The notes: a model not told the origin generated them from the sequence alone. Shown: positions 25,654 to 34,456, counted from the first letter of the stretch. The stretch is 46,120 nt of DNA from Planctomycetota bacterium (GCA_027063065.1 JAMOSO010000031.1:1-46120), one strand, 5' to 3'. Program-made: numbers and translations.

Positions 25654-25682
25654 GTTAAAAATTTAGGTGAGGAGAAAGGTAT

Positions 25683-25976
25683 ATGAAGCAAATACCGGTT
25701 GAGCAAGCCGAGGAAGGAATGGTTCTTGCCAGTAATCTTAGTGATAGTATGGATCGCGTTATTATGCGTGAGGGGTCAGTACTTACAGCGCCATATTTGA
25801 AAAAATTAGCTCGTTGGGGTGTTGATGTTGTCTGTATTGAAAGCGAAGGTGATGATGGATCTTCTGATGAGATTAGTGAAGAGCGTATCGCAGCTGTAGA
25901 AAAACTTTTTGGCAATTTAACGGATAAAAAATATATGATGGCATTAAAGCCGATAGCTTTGGGGTATGAATTCTAA
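25683..25976 (+). CDS. small protein resembling the N-terminal domain of HD-GYP proteins
   Basis: A 97-residue protein. Residues 1-60 ('KQIPVEQAEEGMVLASNLSD', 'GSVLTAPYLKKLARWGVDVV') resemble the DUF3391-like N-terminal domain that precedes HD-GYP phosphodiesterase domains, but the catalytic domain is absent. An HDOD protein (also HD-derived) is encoded 2 bp downstream, so the pair may work as a split version. A good ribosome binding site (GGAG/AAAGG) precedes the ATG. The function is unknown. Confidence 0.65.
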   Translation: MKQIPVEQAEEGMVLASNLSDSMDRVIMREGSVLTAPYLKKLARWGVDVVCIESEGDDGSSDEISEERIAAVEKLFGNLTDKKYMMALKPIALGYEF

Positions 25977-25978
25977 AT

Positions 25979-26842
25979 ATGGCAATAGATTCTGCAAAAT
26001 TAAGAACAAAAATAGAAGCTATTGAAAGTTTGCCTACCTTGCCGACAGTGGTTTCAAAAATATTAGAAGCCACTAGAAATCCTAAGGCCGATGCTAATAT
26101 GATTGGTAAGATTTTGATGCAAGATGCGGCTTTGTGTTCTAAAATACTAAAATTAGTTAATTCTTCTTTTTATGGATTTCCTGGTAAAATTAAGACTATT
26201 ACTCATGCGATTGTTATCTTAGGTTTTGGTAAGGTAACCAATATAGCTATTGCGACATCGGTTTTTGATATGAGTAAAAAAGCGGCATCTGATGAATTTC
26301 AAGTAGGTGCGTTTTGGGAACATAGCCTTTGCACTGCTATTGTTGCTAGGGTATTGGCTAAAAAGAAAAAAGCTGGCGACCCAGAAGAGTTTTTTATAGG
26401 GGGGTTATTGCACGACCTAGGCAAAATGATTATGTATGAGTTTATCCCACAGCTTTCTGCTAAGGTGTATGAAATTCGCACGCAAAAAGATTGTTTAATT
26501 ATAGAATCAGAAATGGCCATTATGGGTTTTACTCATGCTAGAATTGGTGAATGGATAGGGGCAAAATGGAAGTTGCCAGATGCAATACAAAATGCCATTC
26601 GTTATCATCATAGCCCAGATAAGATAAAGGCGTCTCAGGACATAGTATACGCAGCTCATTTAGGTGATATTATAGCCAGATTGATGGGTGTTGGTTCAGG
26701 AGGTGATGACAGGTTACCGCCTATCTCTGCTACTGTTTGGAAGGCGTGGAAATTAAGTCCAGATTTTATTCGTGATGTGGTTGATGAAGTGAAAGTAGAG
26801 TTAGTTAAAGCTAAACCCTTTTTTGATTTAATACCTAAATAA
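25979..26842 (+). CDS. HDOD-domain protein
   Basis: A 287-residue protein with an HDOD domain from about residue 15 to 210: 'IESLPTLPTVVSKILEATRNP', 'LCSKILKLVNSSFYGFPG', and 'GGLLHDLGKMIMYEF' with an HD pair at His145-Asp146. HDOD proteins are non-catalytic or poorly defined relatives of HD hydrolases, commonly found beside signalling genes. It is the second gene of a cassette with a histidine kinase 10 bp downstream, and probably acts as an adaptor or regulatory partner. Confidence 0.85.
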   Translation: MAIDSAKLRTKIEAIESLPTLPTVVSKILEATRNPKADANMIGKILMQDAALCSKILKLVNSSFYGFPGKIKTITHAIVILGFGKVTNIAIATSVFDMSKKAASDEFQVGAFWEHSLCTAIVARVLAKKKKAGDPEEFFIGGLLHDLGKMIMYEFIPQLSAKVYEIRTQKDCLIIESEMAIMGFTHARIGEWIGAKWKLPDAIQNAIRYHHSPDKIKASQDIVYAAHLGDIIARLMGVGSGGDDRLPPISATVWKAWKLSPDFIRDVVDEVKVELVKAKPFFDLIPK

Positions 26843-26852
26843 AGGCGATAAT

Positions 26853-28430
26853 ATGAATGAAGAAGATATGCAGGCATTAAAAGATGAAAATTGTGATTTG
26901 CGTGAAGCGTTTGATTCTTTGGCTAATTATCAAAAAGCCTTGGATGAGTTAAATTTTGCCGTTAATGAAGAGGAAATCCTTAGTTTTTCTAAGGAAGCTT
27001 TAAAATCTGGTTTAGGTGCTTTGGATTGTGATATATATTTAAAATCAGTTAATTTAGAGCAAGGCTATTATAACTTGAAAAATAAAACAGAAGTATTAAA
27101 TCCTAAAATATTAGAAATGATTAAATGGTGCATTAGCAACAAACATATATCTTGTCTGCCAAAAGAGCTATTAATTCACTCGGACAAATCTACAGTTTTA
27201 TGCCCATTAATGGCAAGAAATTCAGATATAGGTGTGGTTGCTATCCATATGCCATTTAATGAAGAGTGTTATAGTGAGCATATTAGAGTTATGATGCGGC
27301 TGTTTTCTTTATCATTGTCAACGGTATTAGAAAATTTGCGTATGCGTTTAGCATTGAAGGATGCCATGACACGTTTCTCAATGATTTTAGAATCGGTTCC
27401 TCATGCTATTGTGACTACAGATTTAGACGGTATTATTTCTACGTTAAATACGGCTGCTGAGGTTTTGTTTGATATTATGCAAATAGAAGCGTTAGAAGAG
27501 TCTTATAATACGGTATTTAAGCCTAATGTTGCTGATGTGATTAAAAGGTTGATTAGTAATCAAAAAAATAGAGAGGGTGATTTAGAGTTAGAGGTAACTC
27601 ATAAATTAAGTGAGGAAACTGAAATTACTTTAGCTATTGCAATTTCACCGTTAATGAATGGTCAAAAAGAGATAAGTGGCTATGTGTTTATTTGCCGTGA
27701 TATTTCATTGTCCCAAGAAGTAGCGAAGTTACGTCAATTAGATCATATGAAAAACGAGTTTATATCGCTGGTTTCTCATGAGTTACGTACTCCTATTGCC
27801 GCAATTATGACTTATACCGAATCTCTTATGATGGAGGGTATGGTTGAAACTGACGAAGAGCGCACAGAATTTTATCAAACGATTTATTCTGAAAGTGAGC
27901 GTTTGACTCGCTTAGTTAATGATATATTGGATTTAACAAAGATGGAATCTGGTAAGTTGGATTATCAATTTGCAGATACAGATGTGATGAAGATAGCCAA
28001 AAATTCAGTGATGCAAAGTACTGCTATGGCCGAAAAACAAGGGTTGTATTTAAAGTTAGAAGAACCAACAGAAGAGTTGCCGTTAATTCGTGCCGATGGC
28101 GACAGGTTGACACAGGTTTATCTTAACGTATTGTCAAATGCAATTAAATTTACAGATGAAGGCGGTATTACTGTTAGTCATTCGCTTATAAATAATGGAG
28201 ATCAAATTCAAATAGCTATTAAGGATACAGGGCATGGTATAGATCCTGCTAATTATTCTCGTATTTTTAACAAGTTTGAACAAATAGAAGATATGAAGCA
28301 TCATTCCACTGGTACAGGTCTTGGTATGCCAATATGTAAACAGATAGTAGAGGATGGGCATGGTGGTAAATTGTGGTTTGAGAGTGAATTGGGTAAAGGC
28401 ACAACTTTTTTTATTACTTTAGACGTATAG
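26853..28430 (+). CDS. sensor histidine kinase (GAF/PAS-HisKA-HATPase)
   Basis: A 525-residue kinase without membrane segments. Residues ~20-170 look like a GAF-type sensor, ~180-295 a PAS domain ('RFSMILESVPHAIVTTDLDG'), then the HisKA helix with phospho-His309 in 'SHELRTP', and a HATPase domain with the N box 'QVYLNVLSNAIKFTD', 'IKDTGHGI' and 'GTGLGMPICKQIVEDGHGG'. The signal is therefore probably cytoplasmic. No receiver is fused. The CheY-like protein at 6731-7180 is a possible partner but is 20 kb away. It lies between the HDOD gene and the RsbW-like gene. Confidence 0.9.
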   Translation: MNEEDMQALKDENCDLREAFDSLANYQKALDELNFAVNEEEILSFSKEALKSGLGALDCDIYLKSVNLEQGYYNLKNKTEVLNPKILEMIKWCISNKHISCLPKELLIHSDKSTVLCPLMARNSDIGVVAIHMPFNEECYSEHIRVMMRLFSLSLSTVLENLRMRLALKDAMTRFSMILESVPHAIVTTDLDGIISTLNTAAEVLFDIMQIEALEESYNTVFKPNVADVIKRLISNQKNREGDLELEVTHKLSEETEITLAIAISPLMNGQKEISGYVFICRDISLSQEVAKLRQLDHMKNEFISLVSHELRTPIAAIMTYTESLMMEGMVETDEERTEFYQTIYSESERLTRLVNDILDLTKMESGKLDYQFADTDVMKIAKNSVMQSTAMAEKQGLYLKLEEPTEELPLIRADGDRLTQVYLNVLSNAIKFTDEGGITVSHSLINNGDQIQIAIKDTGHGIDPANYSRIFNKFEQIEDMKHHSTGTGLGMPICKQIVEDGHGGKLWFESELGKGTTFFITLDV

Positions 28431-28488
28431 GGGTTTAATGTATACGCAACTTGATTTTTATACAAATTAATATTAAGATAAGAGATAT

Positions 28489-28920
28489 ATGAGTAAATCA
28501 ATCCAAAGAGAATTAACAATACCTAATAGAAGTGAAGAATTATTTAATGCGCGTAAGTTTGTTAAGGGGTTTATTGACGACTCTCCTGCTATTGATAAAA
28601 CCAATGGCAATCGTTTAACCCTGGCAATTGACGAGGCTTTAGCGAATATCGTTGAGCATGCAGAGAGTATGATTCAAAATAGTGATATAGAAATATCTTT
28701 GCAGTTAATGGCAGATGATAAGCAATTTGAAGCAGTTATAAGAGATACAGCGGTACGTTTTGATCCTACGAATATGGCAGATGTAAATCTGGAACAACAT
28801 TTGCGTTCGGGAAAAAATGGTGGTTTGGGGGTTTTTTTGATGCGACAAATTATGGATAAAGTGAGCTATACCTATGAGGAAGGCTCAGTTAATGAATTAC
28901 GTTTGGTAAAATTTTTATAG
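28489..28920 (+). CDS. RsbW/SpoIIAB-like serine kinase (anti-sigma type)
   Basis: A 143-residue GHKL-fold protein. The N box is 'LAIDEALANIVEHA' with Asn53, and the G-box region 'GKNGGLGVFLMRQIMDKVSY' follows. Such proteins phosphorylate a STAS antagonist and bind a sigma factor or other target. The STAS protein encoded 8 bp downstream is the natural partner. No sigma factor or PP2C phosphatase gene is in the window, so the output target is not known. Confidence 0.85.
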   Translation: MSKSIQRELTIPNRSEELFNARKFVKGFIDDSPAIDKTNGNRLTLAIDEALANIVEHAESMIQNSDIEISLQLMADDKQFEAVIRDTAVRFDPTNMADVNLEQHLRSGKNGGLGVFLMRQIMDKVSYTYEEGSVNELRLVKFL

Positions 28921-28928
28921 GATATGCA

Positions 28929-29285
28929 ATGAGTAATTTTTCTCTTACAACAGAAGATAAAGGTGATGGCATTTTTGTGTTAAAAGTTGCAGGGTATTTA
29001 GATGCGCATACTTTTGAAGAGTTTGACAATGCAATTAATGATCTTTACGACGCAGATAACTATAAAATTATAGTTGATATGCAAGATGTCGACTACATTA
29101 GTAGTGCGGGATGTGGTGTGTTTATTGGTGCACTTGGTACGGCAATGGAAAACGGTGGCAATATTGTGCCTGCTGCACCCAGTGAAAATGTTAGAGAGGT
29201 ATTTGATTTGTTGGGTTTAGGTCAAGTCCTTACTATTGTTGATTCTGTAGAAGATGCTATTAAAGAAATTAGCGCAGAGTCATAG
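28929..29285 (+). CDS. STAS anti-sigma-factor antagonist
   Basis: A 118-residue single STAS domain of the SpoIIAA/RsbV type, with the phosphorylatable serine in 'VDYISSAGCGVFIGAL' (Ser58 or Ser59). It would bind the RsbW-like kinase when unphosphorylated and release its target. It overlaps nothing but is only 8 bp after the kinase gene and 8 bp before dxr, so the cassette and dxr may share a transcript. Confidence 0.88.
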   Translation: MSNFSLTTEDKGDGIFVLKVAGYLDAHTFEEFDNAINDLYDADNYKIIVDMQDVDYISSAGCGVFIGALGTAMENGGNIVPAAPSENVREVFDLLGLGQVLTIVDSVEDAIKEISAES

Positions 29286-29293
29286 ATTAAAGT

Positions 29294-30454
29294 GTGTCTG
29301 TACAATTAATTACCTTACTTGGTTCAACAGGTTCTATAGGTCAAAGTGCATTAGATGTTATCCGTAGTCATTCCGATAGGTTTGAGGTATATGCATTAGT
29401 TGCAGGTCGCAATGTTGAACTTTTAATTAAACAGGTGCAAGAATTTAAACCTGTTTATGCTATATTAAACGATAAATCAAAATTATCACAATTGAAATCA
29501 GCGTGTGCTGGTTTAAAGACAAAAGTATTTGTTGGCTCTGATGCTATTGCAGACATAGCAAAATCAACAGATGTTGATATAGTAATCAGTGCAATGGTTG
29601 GGGCGGCTGGATTAAAGCCAACTTTAAATGCTATACAAGTTGGTCATCGTGTGGCAATAGCTAATAAAGAGCCGTTAGTGATGGCTGGCGAATACATGAT
29701 TAACACGGCAAAAAAGACAGGCGCAGTAATATTGCCAATTGATTCTGAACATTCAGCTATTTTTCAGTCTGTGGTGGGTTCTAAATTATCTGAAGTATCT
29801 AAAATACGCTTGACAGCCTCAGGAGGTCCTTTTAGGGGTAAAACCAAGGCAGAATTGTCAAAGGTAAGCATTGCAGATGCATTAAATCATCCCACTTGGA
29901 ATATGGGGCCAAAGATTACAATAGATTCAGCTAGTTTAATGAATAAAGCCTTAGAAGTTATAGAGGCTCATTGGTTATTTGATATGCCAGCCAATAAAAT
30001 TGCTGTTACTGTTCACCCTCAGTCTCTTATACATTCTATGGTTGAGTACAATGATGGTTCAATTATTGCTCAAATGGGTTTGCCAGATATGAGAGTTCCC
30101 ATTCAGTATGCTTTGTCTTGGCCAGATAGGTGGCAGGGCACAACTGATGTTCCCAATTTAGCACAAGTAGGCAATTTAATTTTTGAAGATGTGGATCATG
30201 ACACTTTTCCATCTATAAAATTAGCGTGGGAGGTGTGCGATAGGGGTGGTGTGGCTGGTGCAGTATTAAATGCAGCTAATGAGGTTGCAGTAGAGCGTTT
30301 TTTAAAAAACGAAATCAGTTTTTTAGATATTTTTGAATTGGTAAAATTTGTTGTTAATAGTATAAAAAGTGGTATTGTAAGTCCTGATTTAGATGTTATT
30401 TTAGAGGCTGATAAAGAGGCTAGAGATAGAGCTAGAATCTGGAAGGTTAAATAA
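29294..30454 (+). CDS. dxr: 1-deoxy-D-xylulose-5-phosphate reductoisomerase
   Basis: Dxr makes 2-C-methyl-D-erythritol 4-phosphate from deoxyxylulose phosphate with NADPH, the committed step of the MEP isoprenoid pathway. The 386-residue protein starts with the NADPH loop 'LLGSTGSIGQSALDVI', has the metal/substrate motif 'IDSEHSAIFQ', 'ASGGPFRG', and 'MGPKITIDSASLMNKALEVIEA'. The length is normal. The start is a GTG at 29294. The gene is the first of a housekeeping run (fliW, csrA, murB) and lies right after the STAS cassette. Confidence 0.97.
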   Translation: MSVQLITLLGSTGSIGQSALDVIRSHSDRFEVYALVAGRNVELLIKQVQEFKPVYAILNDKSKLSQLKSACAGLKTKVFVGSDAIADIAKSTDVDIVISAMVGAAGLKPTLNAIQVGHRVAIANKEPLVMAGEYMINTAKKTGAVILPIDSEHSAIFQSVVGSKLSEVSKIRLTASGGPFRGKTKAELSKVSIADALNHPTWNMGPKITIDSASLMNKALEVIEAHWLFDMPANKIAVTVHPQSLIHSMVEYNDGSIIAQMGLPDMRVPIQYALSWPDRWQGTTDVPNLAQVGNLIFEDVDHDTFPSIKLAWEVCDRGGVAGAVLNAANEVAVERFLKNEISFLDIFELVKFVVNSIKSGIVSPDLDVILEADKEARDRARIWKVK

Positions 30455-30483
30455 CAATATGTTATTTGAATATAGGAGCTGTT

Positions 30484-30927
30484 GTGGAAATTGAAACAAC
30501 TAGATTTGGTGTTATTGCTTTAACTGATGAAATTAAAATTTTTGCTTTTACTGAAGGTTTGTTGGGTTTTCCTAATCAAAGTCGTTATGTGGTTCTGGAT
30601 AATCCATCTGGTGGTGTATTTCAGTGGTTGCAATCAACAGAAGTTCCTGATTTAGCTTTTGTAATTTGCGATCCGCTATCTTTTTTAAGTGAATATAATG
30701 TACCCGTAACGCGTTCAGATTTGGATAAAATAGGTGCTGAGTCATTAGATGATGTAATTACGCGTTGTATTATTACCGTTCCAGAAAACCCTCAAGATAT
30801 GACAGCAAATTTGCAGGGCCCTGTTATTTTTAATTTTAAGAAAAAATTTGGCAGACAATTAGTTTTGCCCGATGAAATGGGATTTAGCACTGTTTATCCA
30901 ATTGTGCCTAAGAGTCAACCATGTTAG
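30484..30927 (+). CDS. fliW: flagellar assembly factor FliW
   Basis: FliW binds flagellin and, when free, binds CsrA and blocks its action, so coupling flagellin export to translation. The 147-residue protein has the family pattern 'FAFTEGLLGFPNQSRYVVLD' and 'PVIFNFKKKFGRQLVLPD'. I chose the GTG at 30484, which has AGGAG 5 nt upstream; a TTG at 30466 is an alternative but would place the ribosome binding site inside the gene. It overlaps csrA by 7 bp, the usual partner. No flagellar structural genes are in the window. Confidence 0.93.
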   Translation: MEIETTRFGVIALTDEIKIFAFTEGLLGFPNQSRYVVLDNPSGGVFQWLQSTEVPDLAFVICDPLSFLSEYNVPVTRSDLDKIGAESLDDVITRCIITVPENPQDMTANLQGPVIFNFKKKFGRQLVLPDEMGFSTVYPIVPKSQPC

Positions 30928-31157
30928 TTTTGTCGCGTAAAAAAGAGGAATCTATTGTTATAGGAGACTCTGTAATTATTACTATTATAGATATAAAAAA
31001 TGACAATATTAGGATAGGCATAGATGCACCTCGTGATGTGGCTATCTATCGCAAAGAAATATATGACCAAATTCAAAAGCAAAACAAAGAAGCCGCTAAA
31101 GCTCCTAAAGATATAACTACATTTGATGCGTTAGCAAATTTTTTACCAAAAAAATAA
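30921..31157 (+). CDS. csrA: carbon storage regulator CsrA
   Basis: A 78-residue RNA-binding protein that represses or stabilises mRNAs by binding GGA-containing leaders. The start 'MLVLSRKKEESIVIGD' and 'NIRIGIDAPRDVAIYRKEIY' are typical, including the Arg of 'APRDVAI' needed for RNA binding. The tail (about 55-78) is a longer, mildly basic extension that FliW-regulated CsrA proteins often have. It overlaps fliW by 7 bp and murB by 1 bp, so all three are linked in translation. Confidence 0.96.
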   Translation: MLVLSRKKEESIVIGDSVIITIIDIKNDNIRIGIDAPRDVAIYRKEIYDQIQKQNKEAAKAPKDITTFDALANFLPKK

Positions 31158-32047
31158 TGTCTAGTTTAATTGTCCCGCCTTCTTACTTTAGAGCATGGCA
31201 GGAATTTAGTTATCCACTTAGTCAATTTTCGACTTTTGGCGCAGGTGGTATCGGCAAAAATGTATTTTTTCCTCGCAGTTTAGAAGAATTAACACAAAGT
31301 TGGGATTGGGCAATGCAATCTAAATTGCCAGTGGTGGTGGTTGGCAATGGGTCTAATTTGTTGTTTCCAGATGGAGAATATTTTAATCCTATCATTTGTG
31401 TTAAGCGTCTTAATAATTTGATTGTTGATGATAATATCGTATTTGCACAATGTGGGGTAACGTTGTCTAAGTTGGTAAAGACTTCTGCTCAACATGCTTT
31501 GTCAGGATTAGAATTTGCTATTGATATTCCAGGGTGTGTAGGAGGTTCTGTTATGGGCAATGCTGGAGCCTATGGTAGCGATATGTTTAAACGCTTACAT
31601 AATATAGAATATTTAGATGAAACAGGAAAACGTGGCAATAGTGAAGTTGGTGAGTTTGATTGCGGTTATAGAAGCTCAGGGATAAATCCTAAGTGGTGTA
31701 TTTTGGGCGCTAGTTTTCAGTTGCAAAGAGATTGTTCGGATAATATCTATGCAAAAATAAAATTAAATCAGCAAAATAGGCGTCAAAATCAGCCTCATGG
31801 TTCAGGTACGGCTGGAAGTATTTTTAAAAATCCAAATGGTAAATCGGCATGGCAGTTAATAGAGGCTTGTGGTTTAAAAGGTTTTAGAAAGTCTGCAGTT
31901 GGAATATCTCAAAAACATGCCAATTGGATTGTTAATTATGGCGGTGCCACCAGCGTGCAAATTGTTGAGTTGATTGATTACATAAAAAAAGTAGTGCTAG
32001 ATAAGCAAGGTGTTCTGTTGGAGGCTGAGGTACGTTTAGTTACATAG
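31157..32047 (+). CDS. murB: UDP-N-acetylenolpyruvoylglucosamine reductase
   Basis: MurB reduces UDP-GlcNAc-enolpyruvate to UDP-MurNAc with NADPH and FAD in peptidoglycan synthesis. The 296-residue protein has 'STFGAGGIGKNVFFPRSLEEL' at the FAD domain, 'IPGCVGGSVMGNAGAYG', the Arg of 'CGYRSSG', the catalytic Ser in 'GTAGSIFKNP' and the catalytic Glu in 'LLEAEVRLV' (Glu291). It is a type II enzyme (no long Tyr insertion). The ATG overlaps the csrA stop by one base. Confidence 0.95.
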   Translation: MSSLIVPPSYFRAWQEFSYPLSQFSTFGAGGIGKNVFFPRSLEELTQSWDWAMQSKLPVVVVGNGSNLLFPDGEYFNPIICVKRLNNLIVDDNIVFAQCGVTLSKLVKTSAQHALSGLEFAIDIPGCVGGSVMGNAGAYGSDMFKRLHNIEYLDETGKRGNSEVGEFDCGYRSSGINPKWCILGASFQLQRDCSDNIYAKIKLNQQNRRQNQPHGSGTAGSIFKNPNGKSAWQLIEACGLKGFRKSAVGISQKHANWIVNYGGATSVQIVELIDYIKKVVLDKQGVLLEAEVRLVT

Positions 32048-32127
32048 GAGTAAATTTCCATAGAGGATGTAAATTATTCCTTTTTTTTATAAATAATGTT
32101 ATTATTTAAGGTTTTAAGGTTGTTTGT

Positions 32128-32155
32128 TTGGCATATCAATTGCTTTTAATATAAA
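32128..32155 (+). promoter_or_regulatory. promoter of the TolB-like lipoprotein gene
   Basis: -35 TTGGCA (32128-32133), 16-nt spacer, -10 TATAAA (32150-32155). The predicted start near 32162 leaves a short leader with GGAG 5 nt before the ATG. It begins the unit that runs to rlmN. Confidence 0.55.
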
Positions 32156-32175
32156 TTAAATTATTTGGAGTCGTT

Positions 32176-33276
32176 ATGAAAATGCGTTTGTTTATATATA
32201 TCTGCTTATCCGTTTTAGCTATAGCTTGCCAACCAATGAAGAATACTGGCAATGGTGGTAATTTTGGTCCTGAAGAAGATTTTGGTGTCGATCCTGGGAT
32301 GGGGCCAACTGGAATGACTTATCAGGATTTACGTCAACATACTTATAGTCGGGCGGGGGTTGATATTGACCCTGTAATTAGTAAAGATGGTAAGTGGATT
32401 TTGTTTGCGTCTACTAGGCATAACCAACATCCAGATATTTATATAAAATCAATTTACGGTCCTGCTGTTACTCAAAAGACGGCTGATTTATCTAGTGATT
32501 TACATCCTAGTTTTTCACCAGATGGTAAGAGGTTTGCGTTTGCATCTAATCGTAATGGTAATTGGGATATATTTGTAATGAATACATTTAATCGTTCTAC
32601 GCCTATGCAAATTACTCGTTCTCTGATGGATGAAATACATCCTGATTGGAGTCCTGATGGTAAAAAATTAGTTTATAATACTTTTTCAGACCAATCTAAT
32701 CAGTGGGAAATCTGGGTGCTAGATTTTACAACTAATCAATCTTCAGTATTGGGTCAAGGTCTGTTTCCTAATTGGAGCCCCGATGGTAAAAAGATATTAT
32801 ATCAACGAGCCAGACAGCGAGGAACACGCTTTTATTCGGTGTGGACGATGGATGCAGATGGTGATAATGTAACTGAAATAGTTCATGATAATAATTGGGC
32901 GGCCATTAATCCGACTTGGAGTCCTGATGGTAGTAAAATCGTCTTTGCGACAGTTTTTAAATCTATGGTATCTAAAGATCAAAATGGCAAGGAACGTGGC
33001 GATGATATTTGGATGGTCAATGCTGATGGCACTAATTTGATTAGATTGACAACTCATGATAAACCTGATTGGAATCCTACGTGGGGTCCAGACGGTAGGG
33101 TATATTTTAGTTCTAATCGCAATGGATTTACTAATATTTGGAGTGTGAAACCTATTTCTATTGATTTGGTTCCAGATGAATTACGACCTGTTGAACAGCC
33201 TTTGCCTAATATAAATCCTGCTGTTAATCTTAATCAAACAGATGCTATTGCTTTGCCACAAAAAATTAATCCCTAA
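32176..33276 (+). CDS. TolB-like beta-propeller lipoprotein
   Basis: A 366-residue exported protein. It starts with a lipoprotein signal peptide; the acylated cysteine is Cys18 in 'SVLAIACQP', so it is anchored in a membrane facing the periplasm. Residues ~60-330 are TolB/WD40-like (PD40) propeller repeats with the recurring 'SPDGK' blade motif (at least four clear copies: FSPDGKR, WSPDGKK twice, WSPDGSK). TolB itself is a soluble periplasmic protein with an extra N-terminal domain, so this is a lipoprotein relative, not TolB proper. A promoter and ribosome binding site precede it. Confidence 0.8.
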   Translation: MKMRLFIYICLSVLAIACQPMKNTGNGGNFGPEEDFGVDPGMGPTGMTYQDLRQHTYSRAGVDIDPVISKDGKWILFASTRHNQHPDIYIKSIYGPAVTQKTADLSSDLHPSFSPDGKRFAFASNRNGNWDIFVMNTFNRSTPMQITRSLMDEIHPDWSPDGKKLVYNTFSDQSNQWEIWVLDFTTNQSSVLGQGLFPNWSPDGKKILYQRARQRGTRFYSVWTMDADGDNVTEIVHDNNWAAINPTWSPDGSKIVFATVFKSMVSKDQNGKERGDDIWMVNADGTNLIRLTTHDKPDWNPTWGPDGRVYFSSNRNGFTNIWSVKPISIDLVPDELRPVEQPLPNINPAVNLNQTDAIALPQKINP

Positions 33277-33281
33277 AATTT

Positions 33282-34103
33282 ATGTTTAGGTTTTTTGTCA
33301 GTTTGTGTTTTATTGTTTTATTTTTAGTAGACGTTAAGGCTTCGTCTGGGTATGGGGCTGAGTTTGAAACATCAGCGACTACTATTGCATACCAAAGTCC
33401 TTTTAGAGGTATCAAAAAAGTGGCGATTGTGCCGTTTTTTTCGTTAACGGACAATATTGATGTGCATAGATTTGATTTGGCATTTGCGGGTCAAATGGAA
33501 AATTATCCTGGGTGGGAAATTATATATCCACAATTGGTGAATCAATTGGCAAGTGCACAAAAAAAAACAATTTTAACATCACATGATGCCATATCTATTG
33601 CAAGGGAGTTGGGTGCAGATGCTGTTATAATAGGTGAAATAAGAGATTTTGATGCTTACTACCCGCCTAAGATAGTTTTAAAAGTTGCGTTATATCGTAC
33701 TAATTTTGATGATTCTTCAAGAGATATTATGAATTTGGCACGTCGTGGAATAGATTCGTCTAAATATGGTTTAAAGAGAGGTGAAGCGGTTTATACTTTA
33801 AGTGAAAGTTATGATACGGGACGTGAACATGTTATGAATTTAATTAAACGATATGCTGTATTATTTAATCAGCAAAAAGATCCTATGCGTTATGATTTGT
33901 TTTTACGTTCTCAAGAGCGTTTTTTTGAGGCAATAAGTTATACGATACGTCAAGATATGTTGTATGCGCAAAATGCTAGTTATGCCAAAGAAGGTGAGCA
34001 GGATAGTCCTCTACAGTATAAAAGTAGCGCAGAAGCATATAGGCAAGCAAATCCAGGCTATATAAAAGCCAAGCAAAGACGTCAATCTAGAGGTCATAAA
34101 TAA
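33282..34103 (+). CDS. exported LpoB/CsgG-like protein
   Basis: A 273-residue protein with an N-terminal signal peptide (about residues 1-21, hydrophobic 'FFVSLCFIVLFLVDV'). The segment 'KKVAIVPFFSLTDN' followed by 'YPQLVNQLASAQ...' and 'ISIARELGADAVIIGEIRDF' is the alpha/beta fold found in LpoB, CsgG-N and GNA1162-type periplasmic proteins. The role is unknown; family members support outer-membrane or cell-wall machines. It follows the TolB-like gene by 5 bp and overlaps acpS by one base. The C-terminus (about 240-273) is basic and low in complexity. Confidence 0.65.
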   Translation: MFRFFVSLCFIVLFLVDVKASSGYGAEFETSATTIAYQSPFRGIKKVAIVPFFSLTDNIDVHRFDLAFAGQMENYPGWEIIYPQLVNQLASAQKKTILTSHDAISIARELGADAVIIGEIRDFDAYYPPKIVLKVALYRTNFDDSSRDIMNLARRGIDSSKYGLKRGEAVYTLSESYDTGREHVMNLIKRYAVLFNQQKDPMRYDLFLRSQERFFEAISYTIRQDMLYAQNASYAKEGEQDSPLQYKSSAEAYRQANPGYIKAKQRRQSRGHK

Positions 34104-34456
34104 TGGATGTAGGTACTGATATTGTTGATATAGAGCGGATAGCAAAATTAATAGACAGACATGGTAAGGGGTTTTGTTATCGTTTTTTTACTGATTTAGA
34201 ATGCCAATACTGTTTTTCTAAACCGCAACCAGCCCAACATTTTGCGGGTAGATTTGCAATAAAAGAATCGATTATAAAAATATTAGGGGCGCAAACATTT
34301 AAAGAGATAGAAGTCGTTAATAGGGAAGATGGAAAACCAATTCTAAATTTATATGGCACAGCAAAAAAAGTCGCAGAAAAATTGGGATATACAAATATTT
34401 CAATATCAATTTCTCATGCTCAAAAACAAGCTGTCGCTATAGCTGTAGCATTGTAA
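34103..34456 (+). CDS. acpS: holo-[acyl-carrier-protein] synthase
   Basis: AcpS moves 4'-phosphopantetheine from CoA to the serine of acyl carrier proteins. The 117-residue protein has the Mg-binding Asp in 'VGTDIVDIERI' (Asp6) and the 'HFAGRFAIKESIIKILG' motif with the conserved Glu. The size is that of the small bacterial AcpS type. Start and stop overlap the neighbours by one to three bases. It is the only phosphopantetheinyl transferase in the window, and could activate both housekeeping ACP and the ACP at 22903-23154. Confidence 0.95.
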   Translation: MDVGTDIVDIERIAKLIDRHGKGFCYRFFTDLECQYCFSKPQPAQHFAGRFAIKESIIKILGAQTFKEIEVVNREDGKPILNLYGTAKKVAEKLGYTNISISISHAQKQAVAIAVAL

